Position numbers and translations under genes: made by a program
Shown here: positions 17,987 through 27,210 of the stretch, piece by piece
Numbering within the stretch: the first letter of the stretch is position 1
Layout: each line of letters begins with the position of its first letter
Notes under the pieces: generated by a model
Told to the model about the DNA's origin: nothing
Seen by the model: the letters and a program-made list of their open reading frames with translations, nothing else
Databases searched by the model: none
Source: JACDAN01 sp963721345
GTDB taxonomy: Bacteria; Actinomycetota; Thermoleophilia; Gaiellales; Gaiellaceae
Length of the DNA stretch: 64,000 bases
Direction of reading: 5' to 3'
Assembly (NCBI GenBank): GCA_963721345.1
Contig: CAVRIT010000001.1
Coordinates: forward strand, 1,240,001 to 1,304,000

Positions 17987-18958
17987 TCAGACGTTCGGGA
18001 CGGCAGGCGCTTCGGGCGCCTCGCGGCTGTGACGGCTGCGCCACGCCAGGACGCCGATGCCGAGCAGAGCGGCCTCGACGAGCGTGATCGCGAGCCGGTT
18101 CAGCACCGTCGCGCCCAGCGCAACCGGCGCGGGGACGACCGCCAGCATCAGCCCGTACATTGACGCCTCCCGCACACCGAGCCCCGACGGCGCGAGGATC
18201 GAGAGCACGGCGACGATCGCCCCGACCGCGGCCGTGCCGCCGAGGAATGCCGCTGACTCGAACCCGGTGTCGCCGCCGAGCGAACGGATCAGGAACAGCA
18301 CCGCCACGCCGCCGACGACCCAGCTGACGGAGTAGAAGACGAGCAGCCCCAGCATCGTCCGCCACGGAAGCGTCGGCGGCTCCGCCGCGCCGAAGGGTCG
18401 AAACGCCACGCGCGCGACGCTTCGGAAGACCCGCGGGTGAAGCAGGCCGGCCACGCCGAGCCCGAAGAGGACGACGGGCCAGATCGGCACGTTCCACCCG
18501 GAGACGAACGGCAGCGCGCAGACGAGGACGAGCACGCCGGCAACCGCGGACAGACCGGCCTCGAGCAGGATCGAGGCGACCACGACCGACGTCTTGTCGA
18601 TCCCGCCGGCCTTCCGCAGCCAGAGGACGCGCGCGGCGGGCGTCCAGATCCCGCCTGGGATGTACTTCGCGAGCATCGACGCCATCTCGGACTGGAGGGC
18701 GACCGGGTAGGAGGTCCGGATGCCGAGCGCGCGCAGGATCCACTGCCAGCCGAGGACGAACATCAGGTAGTAGCCGGCGAGGATCGCGCAGGCGACGCCG
18801 AGCAGCAGGGGATCTGCGTCGCGCAACCGCGGCAGCGCGTCGTTCCAGGTGTCGCGCAGTGCCCAGTAGAAGAACGCCGACAGCGCGGCGAGAAGGAGCG
18901 CCTGGACCCCGATGACGAGCCACCGCCGAGCCGCCAGCTTCGCGAGCGATTCCTGCAT
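17987..18958 (-). CDS. Flippase-like integral membrane protein (LPG synthase TM-domain/UPF0104 family)
   Basis: About 323 aa with eight or more hydrophobic helices, starting MQESLAKLAARRWLVIG (ATG 18958; a longer in-frame start at 18994 is possible). Family marks are MLAKYIPGGIWTPAARV around residue 85-100 and APSGLGVREASMYGLML near residue 255, as in lysylphosphatidylglycerol synthetase TM domains and related proteins thought to move lipids or lipid-linked sugars. There is no C-terminal aminoacyltransferase domain. The gene follows the M28 peptidase on the same strand. Confidence 0.82.
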   Translation of the reverse strand: MQESLAKLAARRWLVIGVQALLLAALSAFFYWALRDTWNDALPRLRDADPLLLGVACAILAGYYLMFVLGWQWILRALGIRTSYPVALQSEMASMLAKYIPGGIWTPAARVLWLRKAGGIDKTSVVVASILLEAGLSAVAGVLVLVCALPFVSGWNVPIWPVVLFGLGVAGLLHPRVFRSVARVAFRPFGAAEPPTLPWRTMLGLLVFYSVSWVVGGVAVLFLIRSLGGDTGFESAAFLGGTAAVGAIVAVLSILAPSGLGVREASMYGLMLAVVPAPVALGATVLNRLAITLVEAALLGIGVLAWRSRHSREAPEAPAVPNV

Positions 18959-19006
18959 GCCCACCACCGTAATCCCCCGCGGTGAGCTCGCCAAGGACCG
19001 TCTGGG

Positions 19007-20417
19007 CTAGCCCGCAAGCCGCAGCGCGACGACCGCCGCGGCGTCGGCCATCTGGTCGAGCACGCGGAGGTCGACGTTCTTCAGCGCGTCGCACGCCTTG
19101 TGATAGCAGGAGTCGAACGGCTGCCCCGCGACACCGCCGAAGCGCTGCGCGGCGTCCGCCTGCTTCGGTGCATCGGCGCCGGTGAACAGACCGCCGACGG
19201 GCGCGTCGATCCTGCGCGAACGGCGCGTGGTCGGAAGAGCCGCCCAGCGCGATCTCCTCGAGCGGCAGTCGCCGCGACGCGAAGAACGCGCGGAACAGCT
19301 GCTCGATCCGCGCCGAGCCCGGGGGCGCCGTGTCGCCGTCGTAGACGAAGCGGCCGAAGTTCGGCGAGCCGACCATGTCGAAGTTGAGCACCGCGCGGAA
19401 CCCGCGCTGCTGCGCCGCGCTCAGGCTGTTGACGTAGGCGGTCGAGCCGACGAGCCCCAGTTCCTCGGCGCCCCAGAAGGCGAACCGGAGCCGACGAGCG
19501 GGACGGACTCCGAGCCGCCGCGCCTGCCGGGCGATCTCCAGCACGAGCGACGATCCGGAGGCGTTGTCGTTGATCCCCGGACCGTTCGCCACGGAGTCGA
19601 GATGCGCGCCCAGGAGCACCGTCCCGGCTCTCCGCCCGGGAAGGTCCGCGATCACGTTCGCCGCCCGCGCTCGCCGGCTCACGGCGGAAACCGAGACGCG
19701 CAGCCGCACGGTCTCCGCCTGCAATGACCGCTCGAGCTCCGAGCCGAGCGTCGAGGAGATCATCAGCACCGGGATGCCGATGCCCGGGCCCCCTAGCGTC
19801 GCCGCGATCGGGGCGACCCGGCCGGTACCGCCGTCGTTTGCGATCAGCGCGGCGCTCGCACCGGCAGCTTTCGCGTTCCGCGCCTTCTGGGTGAAGAAGC
19901 AGGTCCCTCGACGCATCAGGGCGATCGCGCCGGAGGGAAAGCGGGCGAAGTCGGATTGCTGGCAACCGCTCGCCGCCGACCCCGGGACGGAGACGACCTG
20001 GCCGGTGACCGTGCCCCCGCCCGAGTAGCGCAGCGTGAGGTAGTCGCGTCCGTGTGGATACCGCGTTGCGCCGGAGCCGACGCGCTCGACGACGGGCGGC
20101 CGCGTCTCCCGGAACAGGTCGTACGAAAACGAGTGGAGCCTCGGCCGGTAGCCGGCCTGCCGGAGCTGCCGCGCCACATAGGCCACCGACTGCTCGTAGC
20201 CGCGGGTGCCGGTCGCGCGTGACCCGCCGTTCCGGCGTGCGATCGCGGCGAACTGCACCAGATGAGCCCTCAGCCGCTTGGCCGTCACCGCCCGAGCGAG
20301 GGCATCGGGGCCCGGAGCGGCGGAACCCGCCGTTGGCGCCTCACTCGAGCCGGAACCGCATCCGGCCCCCGCCGCGAGCACGGCGCAGAGCCCGATCGTG
20401 AGAGCCAGGGTTCGCAC
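19007..20417 (-). CDS. M28-family zinc aminopeptidase lipoprotein with PA domain (frameshifted)
   Basis: GTG 20417 gives a lipoprotein signal (LCAVLAAGAGC, Cys about 19). A PA domain covers about 110-210 (MRRGTCFFTQKARNAKAAGA). Zinc-site motifs follow: GAHLDSVANGPGINDNASG, FAFWGAEELGL, NFDMVGSPN and GGSSDHAPF. One extra base at 19211-19212 breaks the frame just after the last motif; removing it gives FAQ-IDAPVGGLFTGADAP and the normal end FDSCYHKACDALKN to the stop at 19007. The enzyme should release N-terminal residues from peptides outside the cell. It is divergent from the S41 gene. Confidence 0.85.
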
Positions 20418-20456
20418 CGTCGCTTCGTAAGGACGGCTCCCCCGGGACGATGTTTG

Positions 20457-20486
20457 TTGCGCGGAGATTGTGGTGCATCTTATAGT
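20457..20486 (+). promoter_or_regulatory. Probable sigma-70-type promoter of the S41/padR operon
   Basis: TTGCGC at 20457-20462 and TATAGT at 20481-20486, 18 bp apart. The -10 runs into the inverted repeat at 20482-20515. The predicted start of transcription falls 5-8 nt before ATG 20499, so the leader is very short. Confidence 0.5.
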
Positions 20487-20515
20487 TCGGTACGGACTAT
20501 GACGTACCGAACTAT
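20482..20515 (+). promoter_or_regulatory. Perfect 12-bp inverted repeat over promoter and start codon: candidate PadR operator
   Basis: ATAGTTCGGTAC at 20482-20493 and GTACCGAACTAT at 20504-20515 are exact reverse complements with a 10-nt spacer. The left arm covers the -10 box and the spacer contains ATG 20499. A PadR-type repressor is encoded as the second gene of the same operon, so autoregulation is the natural inference. Confidence 0.6.
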
Positions 20516-21722
20516 CCCACTCGTCGCGGTGGTGATTGCCATCGGCCTTCTCCTTCTGTCTCCGAGCGCGACGGGATCCGCCCATGACGCGCCGGCCGAC
20601 ATCCGGAACCTCGTCGCCCAGCTCGAGGAGCAGCACCCCGACCCGTACCACTCGATCTCGCGAGCGGAGTTCCGCCACGCGGCGGACGACCTCGCAGCGC
20701 GTGCGCCGAGCCTGCGACGCGACCAGCTCGTCGTGGGCGTGATGCGCTTGCTGGCGATGCTCGGCGAGCGCGACGGCCACAGCGGGATTCATCCGCTCAG
20801 CCCCGTGGCCGGACAGAACTTGCGCGCCTTCCCGCTCCGGCTCTACCGCTTCCCTGAGGGTCTCTACGTCGCCCGTGCGCAGGACGGTTCGCTCGTCGGC
20901 GCCCGTGTGGCGGCAATCGGCGGCGTCCCGATGGAGGACGTCGAGGCTCGGCTTCGGCCGCTGATCACGCGGGACAACGAGTGGACGGTCCTCGATCGGC
21001 TTCCCTTCTTCGCCGTGGTCGCGGAGGTGCTGGGCGGCCTCGATCTCGCCCCGGTCTACACCTTCGAGCTGCGCGACGGCAGCCGTCGCGAGGTCGCCTT
21101 CGAAACCGTCTCGATCGCGCGGCACGTGCAGCTCTTCGGCGGCTGGTGGGAAGCGACGACGCGGCCGGGAAGCCAACCGCTCTACCACCGGCTCCGCAAC
21201 ATTCCCTATGCGCTGTCCCGCATCGACCGGGGCCGGGCCCTCTACGTCACCTACAACCAGGTCACATCGCCCGGCTCGGTGCCGGACCGGCTCGTCCGAC
21301 TCACACGGAAGAGGAGCGTGCGGCGCGTCATCGTCGACCTGCGGCTGAACGGCGGCGGCGACAACACCACCTATCACGGCTTCGTCCAGGCGCTCCGGCA
21401 TCCCCGGATCAACCGGCCGGGGAAGCTGCGGATTCTCATCGGCCGGCGAACGTTCTCTGCTGCCGGGAACTTCGCCGGTGAGGTCGACCGGCGCACGCGG
21501 GCTCAGTTCTACGGCGAGCCGACGGGCGGCTCGCCGAGTCAGTGGGGCGACTCGGCGCTGATCCCCCTCCCGTCGATCGGGATCACCGCGGCGACGGCCG
21601 TCTCCTACCAGGGATCACCGGCGGACCGCCGTCTTGCGACCTACCCGACCGTCCCCGTCGCGACCCGGGCTGCCGACTTCTTCGCGGGTCGAGACCCGGT
21701 CCTCGCCGCGGCGCTCCGCTGA
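20499..21722 (+). CDS. S41-family (C-terminal processing protease-like) secreted peptidase
   Basis: A 407-aa protein with a signal peptide (LVAVVIAIGLLLLSPSATGS). The C-terminal half has the S41 pattern: VIVDLRLNGGGDN, then GRRTFSAAGNFAGEV with the likely nucleophile Ser, then GEPTGGSPSQWGD. The N-terminal half is a helical cap (AQLEEQHPDPYHSISRAEF). It resembles Tsp/tricorn-type serine proteases but lacks a clear PDZ domain. The ATG lies inside the operator palindrome. Its stop overlaps the padR start (TGATG). Confidence 0.82.
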   Translation: MTYRTIPLVAVVIAIGLLLLSPSATGSAHDAPADIRNLVAQLEEQHPDPYHSISRAEFRHAADDLAARAPSLRRDQLVVGVMRLLAMLGERDGHSGIHPLSPVAGQNLRAFPLRLYRFPEGLYVARAQDGSLVGARVAAIGGVPMEDVEARLRPLITRDNEWTVLDRLPFFAVVAEVLGGLDLAPVYTFELRDGSRREVAFETVSIARHVQLFGGWWEATTRPGSQPLYHRLRNIPYALSRIDRGRALYVTYNQVTSPGSVPDRLVRLTRKRSVRRVIVDLRLNGGGDNTTYHGFVQALRHPRINRPGKLRILIGRRTFSAAGNFAGEVDRRTRAQFYGEPTGGSPSQWGDSALIPLPSIGITAATAVSYQGSPADRRLATYPTVPVATRAADFFAGRDPVLAAALR

Positions 21723-22273
21723 TGCTCACCACGACCGAAGCGGCGCTCCTCGGGCTCTTGCGGAAGGGGCCGATGTCGGGCTACGACCTACAGAAGGACA
21801 TCCACCGCAGCGTCGGCTACTTCTGGGCGCCTGCGAAGACGCAGACGTACGCGACCCTTCCCAAGCTCGTCGCGGCGGGGTACGCGACGCAGGAGAGGAT
21901 CGTGCAGGACGCGCGTCCCGACAAGACCGTGTATGCGATCACGGGCGCGGGGCGAGAGGCGCTGCGAGAGTGGGTCGAGGACGCGCCGCTGGACGCCGGA
22001 CAGGGCCGCAACCTGATCCTCCTGAAGCTCTATTTCGGCGACGGTGTCGACCAGGATGCGCTCGTCCGGCAGCTTCGGGAGCGGCGCGAGGACGCAGAGC
22101 GCCTGCTGGAAGAGCTCGAGCAGCTCGAGCGAGACGGCGCAGGGACATCGAGATACGAGGCGATCACGCGACGCTGGGGCTTTCTCTATGCGGAGGCGCT
22201 GCGGCGCTGGACGGAGGAAGCGGAGGCTGCCCTCGCGGAGGCGCGGCCGGCCCACGCCCGCCGAGCTCGATAG
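21722..22273 (+). CDS. PadR-family transcriptional regulator
   Basis: A 183-aa protein opening with LTTTEAALLGLLRKGPMSGYDL, the winged-helix start of PadR proteins, followed by LPKLVAAGYATQERIVQ (recognition wing region), DKTVYAITGAGREALREWV, and a C-terminal coiled-coil dimerisation region rich in Glu/Arg. It is translationally coupled to the S41 gene (TGATG) and probably represses their shared promoter through the inverted repeat at 20482-20515. Confidence 0.9.
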   Translation: MLTTTEAALLGLLRKGPMSGYDLQKDIHRSVGYFWAPAKTQTYATLPKLVAAGYATQERIVQDARPDKTVYAITGAGREALREWVEDAPLDAGQGRNLILLKLYFGDGVDQDALVRQLRERREDAERLLEELEQLERDGAGTSRYEAITRRWGFLYAEALRRWTEEAEAALAEARPAHARRAR

Positions 22274-22293
22274 CTTCGCCCTAATCTCCGCGC

Positions 22294-23616
22294 GTGGCCG
22301 CCGACCGGATCGACGCGGCGCTCGCCGCACGGGCGCGCCCCACGTCTGCGGTCGACATGTCGCCTCCGGTGGCGCCGAACCTGCCGCGCCGCGAGATTCC
22401 GGGCGCCAAGGAAGTCGGGCGGAACACACTCGAGACGCTGCTCTTCCGCGGAGCATCGACGCCGATCGCGCTAGGCCTCGTCGTCCTCCAGAGCAGGTTC
22501 CTCGAGCCCGAGGGACGCGGCGCGTTCGTCGTCGCGGTCCTCGGCGTCACGATCTTCTCGCGGTTGCTCGGCCAGCTCGGCGTCGCGGTCGTCAACCGCA
22601 TGGCCGAGCCGGGCGCGGACCTGCGACGGCTCGTCCAGCGGGCACTCGCCCTCGGCATCGTGCTGGGCGCAGCGGGCAGCGGGATCGTCTTCGCGGTCGG
22701 CTCCGCTACTGAAGATCTGTCCGCCGGCGTCGCGCTCCTCGCTGCGCTGGCCCTCGTGCCGAACGTCCTCTGGCAGACCGTTTCGGGCGTCCTGCTCGGG
22801 CTCGCCCGGGTTCGGCTCTGGAACTACATCCAGATCCTGCCCCCGATCCTCACGATCGCCGGGATGCTCGTGCTCGTCGTCGCGCTGGACGGCGGCGTCG
22901 CCGGCGCTGTCGGCGCATGGGCGGCCGCAAATGCCGTGACGGCGGTCGTGGCGCTCGCGGCTGCACAACGCGCGTGGCGTCCCGCGGACATCCCCAACGT
23001 CGTCGACCCGGTCTCGCGGGCACTCGCCCGCTTCGCGATCACGATGGGCGCGGTTCAGGTCGTGAACCTGCTGAGCTATCGAGCGGAGCTCTTCATCCTC
23101 CGCCGGTTCGAGAGCCTGGCCGACGTCGGGATCTACTCGATCGCGATGCAGGCCGCCGAGGCGATGTGGCTCGTCGCGGGTGCGATCGCCACTGCGGTGA
23201 CGGCGCCGGCCGTCCACGAAACGGAGGACCGCGCCGCCCGGCTGATCGCACGCTCGGGGCTACGCGCGCTGCTCCTGACGGCCGGCGTCGCCCTCGTCGT
23301 GGCTGCCGCCGCGCCGTTTCTGATCCCACTCCTCTTCGGCGACGACTTCTCCGACGCGGTCGAGCCGCTCTGGGTGCTCCTCCCGGGCATCGTGGCCTAC
23401 GCGCCGGTGACGGTGCTCGTGGTCTACCTCTCGGTGCGACGCGGCCGTCCGCGCCTGAGCCTGGCCGTCTCCGTCGTGGCGATGATCGTGACGACGGTGG
23501 CCGCGTTCGCGTTCATCCCGCTGTGGGGTACGACGGGCGCGGCCCTCGCGAGCACCGCCGGCTATGTCGCCGGCGGTCTGCTCGCCTGGTTCTTCTTCTT
23601 GCGCCTGCGCTCCTAG
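22294..23616 (+). CDS. Polysaccharide/oligosaccharide flippase of the Wzx/MOP superfamily
   Basis: A 440-aa protein with about 12-14 hydrophobic helices. GTG 22294 starts a soluble Ala/Arg-rich segment of about 45 residues before the first helix. Features such as RFLEPEGRGAFVVAVLG in the first helices and DVGIYSIAMQAAEAMWLVAG in the middle are typical of Wzx/RfbX-type lipid-linked oligosaccharide flippases. No glycosyltransferases are adjacent, so the cargo is unknown. Confidence 0.85.
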   Translation: MAADRIDAALAARARPTSAVDMSPPVAPNLPRREIPGAKEVGRNTLETLLFRGASTPIALGLVVLQSRFLEPEGRGAFVVAVLGVTIFSRLLGQLGVAVVNRMAEPGADLRRLVQRALALGIVLGAAGSGIVFAVGSATEDLSAGVALLAALALVPNVLWQTVSGVLLGLARVRLWNYIQILPPILTIAGMLVLVVALDGGVAGAVGAWAAANAVTAVVALAAAQRAWRPADIPNVVDPVSRALARFAITMGAVQVVNLLSYRAELFILRRFESLADVGIYSIAMQAAEAMWLVAGAIATAVTAPAVHETEDRAARLIARSGLRALLLTAGVALVVAAAAPFLIPLLFGDDFSDAVEPLWVLLPGIVAYAPVTVLVVYLSVRRGRPRLSLAVSVVAMIVTTVAAFAFIPLWGTTGAALASTAGYVAGGLLAWFFFLRLRS

Positions 23617-24977
23617 GTCGTGTCGATCTCGACCGGCTCGGAGTTTGCCGATTCGCCGCGGCCGTTAATCGACCGAACCACGCAGTAGTGAACCGCGTTG
23701 TCAGCCAGTTCGAACCTGTGCTCTGTGGCCTCGCTCGTCGAGACCGGCTTCACGTCTTCAGGGCTTGCTTCAGCGCAGAGGACCACGTATTTCTCGGCGC
23801 CTTTGACTGGACTCCAGCTGAGTTGGTATGTGTCACCTTCGACGCGCGCGGCCTCGAGGTTCGTCGGCGGGGCGAGCGTCGCATCTTGCGGGGCAGGGGG
23901 CGGTGGGGCCGTGGTCGGCGGCGGCGGAGGCGGTGGCGCCGTCGTCGGCGGCGGCGGGGCGGTAGTTGCCGGGGGCGGAGGTGGCGGCGCGCTGGGCGGC
24001 GGGACGCTGAGAGTGAGGGGCAAGACCTGGCTGGTGTGGACGCCCCGGGGTGTAGAGCGAATAGGTCCTCTCGGTCAGCGATGCGTTGTCGACGGCGCCC
24101 AGTATCCCGAGCTTCGAGAAGGCGAGTCGCAATACGGTGTTGCTGCCCTCGCGCAAATCGAGCGAAGCGGCCCTCTGGTGCTGCGGGTCGTTCGTCTGGC
24201 CCTGAACCACGGAGGAATCGAACCAGTCTTCGAGGATGGAGAGCGGGTTTCGGTCCGTCGTGACATCGAAGGAAGCGATCGAGACCGCTTCCGCCGTGTA
24301 CGGCGTCCCGGAGGCGGCGCCGGCGCCGGAGCCGCTCTGCTGGGAGTAGAGGGTGGTGAGCGTTTGATCCACGACAATCGGGCCAACGGCCTGGATGTCC
24401 TGAAGAGTCTGGGTCGCCAACTTGAACGTGAACCCGTCGAGAGCGTCGGCGGGATCCGCATTCAAGCCCCCGCTGAAGGTCTCGTCACGTTCGACGGTCT
24501 GTGGCTGCACGGTCAGCTTGATGAGGGCGGTGGAGGCATTCTCGGACGTGATCTTCGGGAAGACGATCTGTCGGATGTGAGTGTTGTCCAATTCCAAGCT
24601 GAGGAGTCCGTCGCCTCGCGCATCGAACGCCCTCAGCTGGAGATCCTTCCGCGTTGCCTGCCGGGCAAGAGTCTGGTTGAACCAGTCGTAGAGCGCGCTG
24701 TTCATCGCGGGCTTGAACCGAAGGACGCACGAGGTGAAGGACTTGCGCGGCGTTTGCCCCCCGCTCCTCCGAGGTCCATCCGCGCGCCACAGGTCTCGAC
24801 GGAGACGAGCCGACCCATGACGGCACCGTCCAGCCGGAGCTCCCACGTGTCAGCCGCGACGTCTTGCCCCGTCAAGGTTCCGAGTCGACGATCGTCCCCA
24901 CCCACCGCGAAGAGTCCGATACCTGTGATGACGATCAGCCCAAGAACCGCAAGGACTGCGCCGATGGCGACGCTCAA
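23613..24977 (-). CDS. Membrane-anchored tandem tail-tube-like protein with C-terminal Fn3, paralogue 1 (two frameshifts)
   Basis: Reading begins at TTG 24977: N-terminal membrane helix (GAVLAVLGLIVITGIGLFAV), WELRLDGAVMG, then VETCGARMDLG. One base is missing in the six-C run at 24757-24762; correction joins to KSFTSCVLRFKPAMNSALYD. An extra base in 24043-24050 then separates YSLYTPG from VHTSQVLPLTLS, a Pro/Thr-rich linker and an Fn3-like domain (NLEAARVEGDTYQLSWSPVK) ending at 23613. Corrected, the layout matches the two neighbours: helix, two tail-tube-like domains, proline linker, Fn3. Probably exposed outside the membrane. Shares a 4-nt tail overlap with the flippase gene. Confidence 0.7.
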
Positions 24978-25004
24978 GACGGATTAGAACCCGGAATTCT
25001 TCCC
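24975..25004 (-). promoter_or_regulatory. GGGAAG-N17-CGTC motif overlapping the start of paralogue 1
   Basis: On the minus strand GGGAAG (24999-25004) and CGTC (24978-24981, within CGTCTTG) are exactly 17 bp apart, as in front of the two paralogues. Here the -10-like part covers the TTG start codon, so it cannot drive the gene in its annotated form unless the start lies further in. Confidence 0.3.
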
Positions 25005-25005
25005 T

Positions 25006-26394
25006 CTACTTGATCGCGACCTCGAGCTCCTCGGAGCTCTTGGACTGGCTCCCGCCGCGGACGGCGCGGATCACGAAGAAGACCGTCGTTCCAGGCTCGA
25101 GCCTCGTGGCCGTGTAGCCCGGGTCTCTCGTCTCCGCGAGGGGCGCATAGGTCCCGCCCGAGCGGGAGGACGAGAGGATCACGTACCCGTCCGCGCCCTT
25201 CACGGGATCCCAGGCGAGCACGACCGTCCCAGCCTCGCCTACCTCGGCCGTCACGCCCGTGGGCGGGCTGGGTGGCTCGACCGGAACCGTCGGCGCCGCG
25301 GAGGTGGTCGTGGGCGCAGGGTTCGGCGCGGGCGGTGGGGGTGTGGGTGTCGTGGCAGGAGGCGGCGGAGTCGGAGGCGGGGCAGGCGGCGGTGCCCCCA
25401 GCGCCAAAGCCGCCCCTTCGACGTACAGCCCGAAGCGGTCTCGAATGACCGAGCCGGCATTGCCGAAGCTGCTGAGGCCGAGCGGCTCCCAGCTTCGGAC
25501 TCCCACGCCGCTGAACGTCAGCGTGAACTTGGTGACCGTGCCGGCCTTGATCTGGATGGTCATCGTCTTCTCGTTCGCGGCCGAGTTCTGGCCGTTGACG
25601 GCGAAGTCCGTGAACCACTGGCGGAAGCCCCCCGTGGGGTGTCGGAGGACCACGATCTCCGGGTCGCCGTACCTCAACGCGACGTTCGCCCCCGCGGCCT
25701 CCTGCCGGAACGACAAGCCCGAGATCTTGCCGATGTCCTGGCCGCCCGTGATTCCCGACACCGTCGCGGCGAAACCGTTGACGAAGATCGCCTGATGCGT
25801 GGAGCCGGTCGGCCCCGAGGGCGTAAACGTGCCACAGCAGGCGGCGTACTCGGTCACCGCGGTCGGGCGGAGGGTCATGTCCATCACGAGCTCCTCGTCG
25901 AGCGCGTCGCCGTCGAGGTTGCTCAGCGAGACTTCGACCAACGCGTCCTGGATGTGGATGCCGGTTTGCGGCACGCCTGTCCGATCGGGATTGACGAGCC
26001 AGAAGCTGGGACGGCCCGCGTTCCCGGCCAGGATCTCGCCGAGCATGGAGTAGAACGGATCGCGCATCCTCGTGAAGCTCAGCACGCAGGGCGTCAGGCT
26101 CGTCGCCGACGGCTGCTTGGTGACGGCGCCGTTCGCGTCGACCGCGAGAGTGACGGCAGCTTCCTTGCCGCATCCCGACATCGCGCGTACCTGGCCGAGA
26201 AACTGACCGCCTCCCGGCGCGACGCGGTAGAGATGCGTGCCGTACGACCTCTCGTACTCGTCCGCCCGGGCCGCGCTGATCGCTCCCACGATCCTCGAAT
26301 CGTCCCCGCCTTTCAGAACAGCGATCGCCCCGAGGCCGAGCGGGACGACGATCAGGAACGCGACGAGTAGCGCGATGAGGGTGCGTCTGCTCAC
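25006..26394 (-). CDS. Membrane-anchored tandem tail-tube-like protein with C-terminal Fn3, paralogue 2
   Basis: A 462-aa protein. GTG 26394 has a good GGAGG ribosome site 5 nt upstream. Residues 5-27 form a membrane helix. Domain 1 (about 50-165) contains two conserved Cys (75, 103). Domain 2 (about 190-320) has IGKISGLSFRQE, FRQWFTDFAVNG and EKTMTIQIKAGTVTK, resembling the VSGLE...W...L-type pattern of T4 gp19/Hcp-like tube proteins. A Pro/Thr-rich linker and an Fn3 domain (PPTGVTAEVGEAGTVVLAWD) follow. The relation to tail-tube proteins is inferred by eye. Function is unknown. Confidence 0.75.
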   Translation of the reverse strand: MSRRTLIALLVAFLIVVPLGLGAIAVLKGGDDSRIVGAISAARADEYERSYGTHLYRVAPGGGQFLGQVRAMSGCGKEAAVTLAVDANGAVTKQPSATSLTPCVLSFTRMRDPFYSMLGEILAGNAGRPSFWLVNPDRTGVPQTGIHIQDALVEVSLSNLDGDALDEELVMDMTLRPTAVTEYAACCGTFTPSGPTGSTHQAIFVNGFAATVSGITGGQDIGKISGLSFRQEAAGANVALRYGDPEIVVLRHPTGGFRQWFTDFAVNGQNSAANEKTMTIQIKAGTVTKFTLTFSGVGVRSWEPLGLSSFGNAGSVIRDRFGLYVEGAALALGAPPPAPPPTPPPPATTPTPPPPAPNPAPTTTSAAPTVPVEPPSPPTGVTAEVGEAGTVVLAWDPVKGADGYVILSSSRSGGTYAPLAETRDPGYTATRLEPGTTVFFVIRAVRGGSQSKSSEELEVAIK

Positions 26395-26435
26395 TCCTAC
26401 CTCCGGATGACCCTAGGGAACGGACCAGCAAGTCA

Positions 26436-26465
26436 CAAGACGCGCGCCACGCGGAAAATCTTCCC
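26436..26465 (-). promoter_or_regulatory. Candidate ECF-sigma-type promoter of paralogue 2
   Basis: On the minus strand GGGAAG (26460-26465), 17 bp, then CGTCTTG (26436-26442). A GGGAA/GGAA -35 with CGTC -10 and 16-17 bp spacing is the usual pattern of ECF sigma factors. The -10 ends 41 nt before the GTG start, the same distance as for paralogue 3. Confidence 0.5.
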
Positions 26466-27210
26466 TCAGAGTCGTCCCGCGTCCACGATCCGCTGCAGGA
26501 ACTGCTGCGTCCGCGGCTCACGAGGGGAGCTAGAAGATCTGCTCCGGCGGCCCCTGCTCCAGGATCACGCCCTGGTCGAGGAAGCAGACGCGGTTCGCGA
26601 TCTCGCGCGCGAAGCCCATCTCGTGCGTGGCGATCAGCATCGTCATCCCGCCGGCCGCGAGCTCCCGGATCACGTTCAGCACCTCGCCGACGAGCTCCGG
26701 GTCGAGCGCGCTCGTCACCTCGTCGAGCATCATCAGCTGGGGCTGCATCGCGAGGGCCCGGACGATCGCGACCCGCTGCTGTTGCCCGCCCGAGAGACGG
26801 TCGGGATAGTCGTCGCGCCTGTCCGCGAGCCCGAAGCGCTCGAGCAGCTCGATCCCACGCGACTCGGCCTCGGCGCGCGACAGCCCCAGCACCTCCCGTG
26901 GGGCGAGGGTGACGTTGCGCAGCACCGTCATGTGCGGGAAGAGGTTGAAGGCCTGGAAGACGATCCCGATCCCCCGCCGCACGCGGTTCGGGTCGACCCC
27001 GGGGACCGTAACCTCGACCCCGTCCACGAAGATCCGGCCGGCGTCGATCGGCTCGAGCAGGTTGACGCAGCGCAGGAGGGTGGACTTGCCGGAGCCCGAC
27101 GCGCCGATCAGGCAGACGACCTGATGCTCCTCCACCGCGAGGTCGACCCCGTGGAGCACCTCGACCTGGTCGAACGACTTCCTGACCCCCTGCAGCTCGA
27201 CGGCGATCAT
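26466..27210 (-). CDS. Polar amino-acid ABC transporter ATP-binding protein (frameshifted C-terminus)
   Basis: Walker A GASGSGKSTLLRCVN, Q-loop VFQAFNLFPHMTV, signature LSGGQQQRVAIVRAL, Walker B LMMLDEVTSALDP, and H-loop ATHEMGFAREIANRV, all typical of GlnQ/HisP-type ATPases. The frame meets a TAG at 26530 right after PPEQIF. Removing one base at about 26531-26532 continues with SSPREPRTQQFLQRIVDAGRL and a stop at 26466, the normal family tail. Start ATG 27210 overlaps the permease stop (ATGA). It powers uptake of a polar amino acid with the permease and binding protein upstream. Confidence 0.88.

Noticed and set aside
17598..21401. A 1267-codon minus-strand open frame
   Set aside because: Only its middle part (about 19211-20417) is real, as the M28 peptidase; the rest is antisense to the S41, kinase-like and exonuclease genes in GC-rich DNA.
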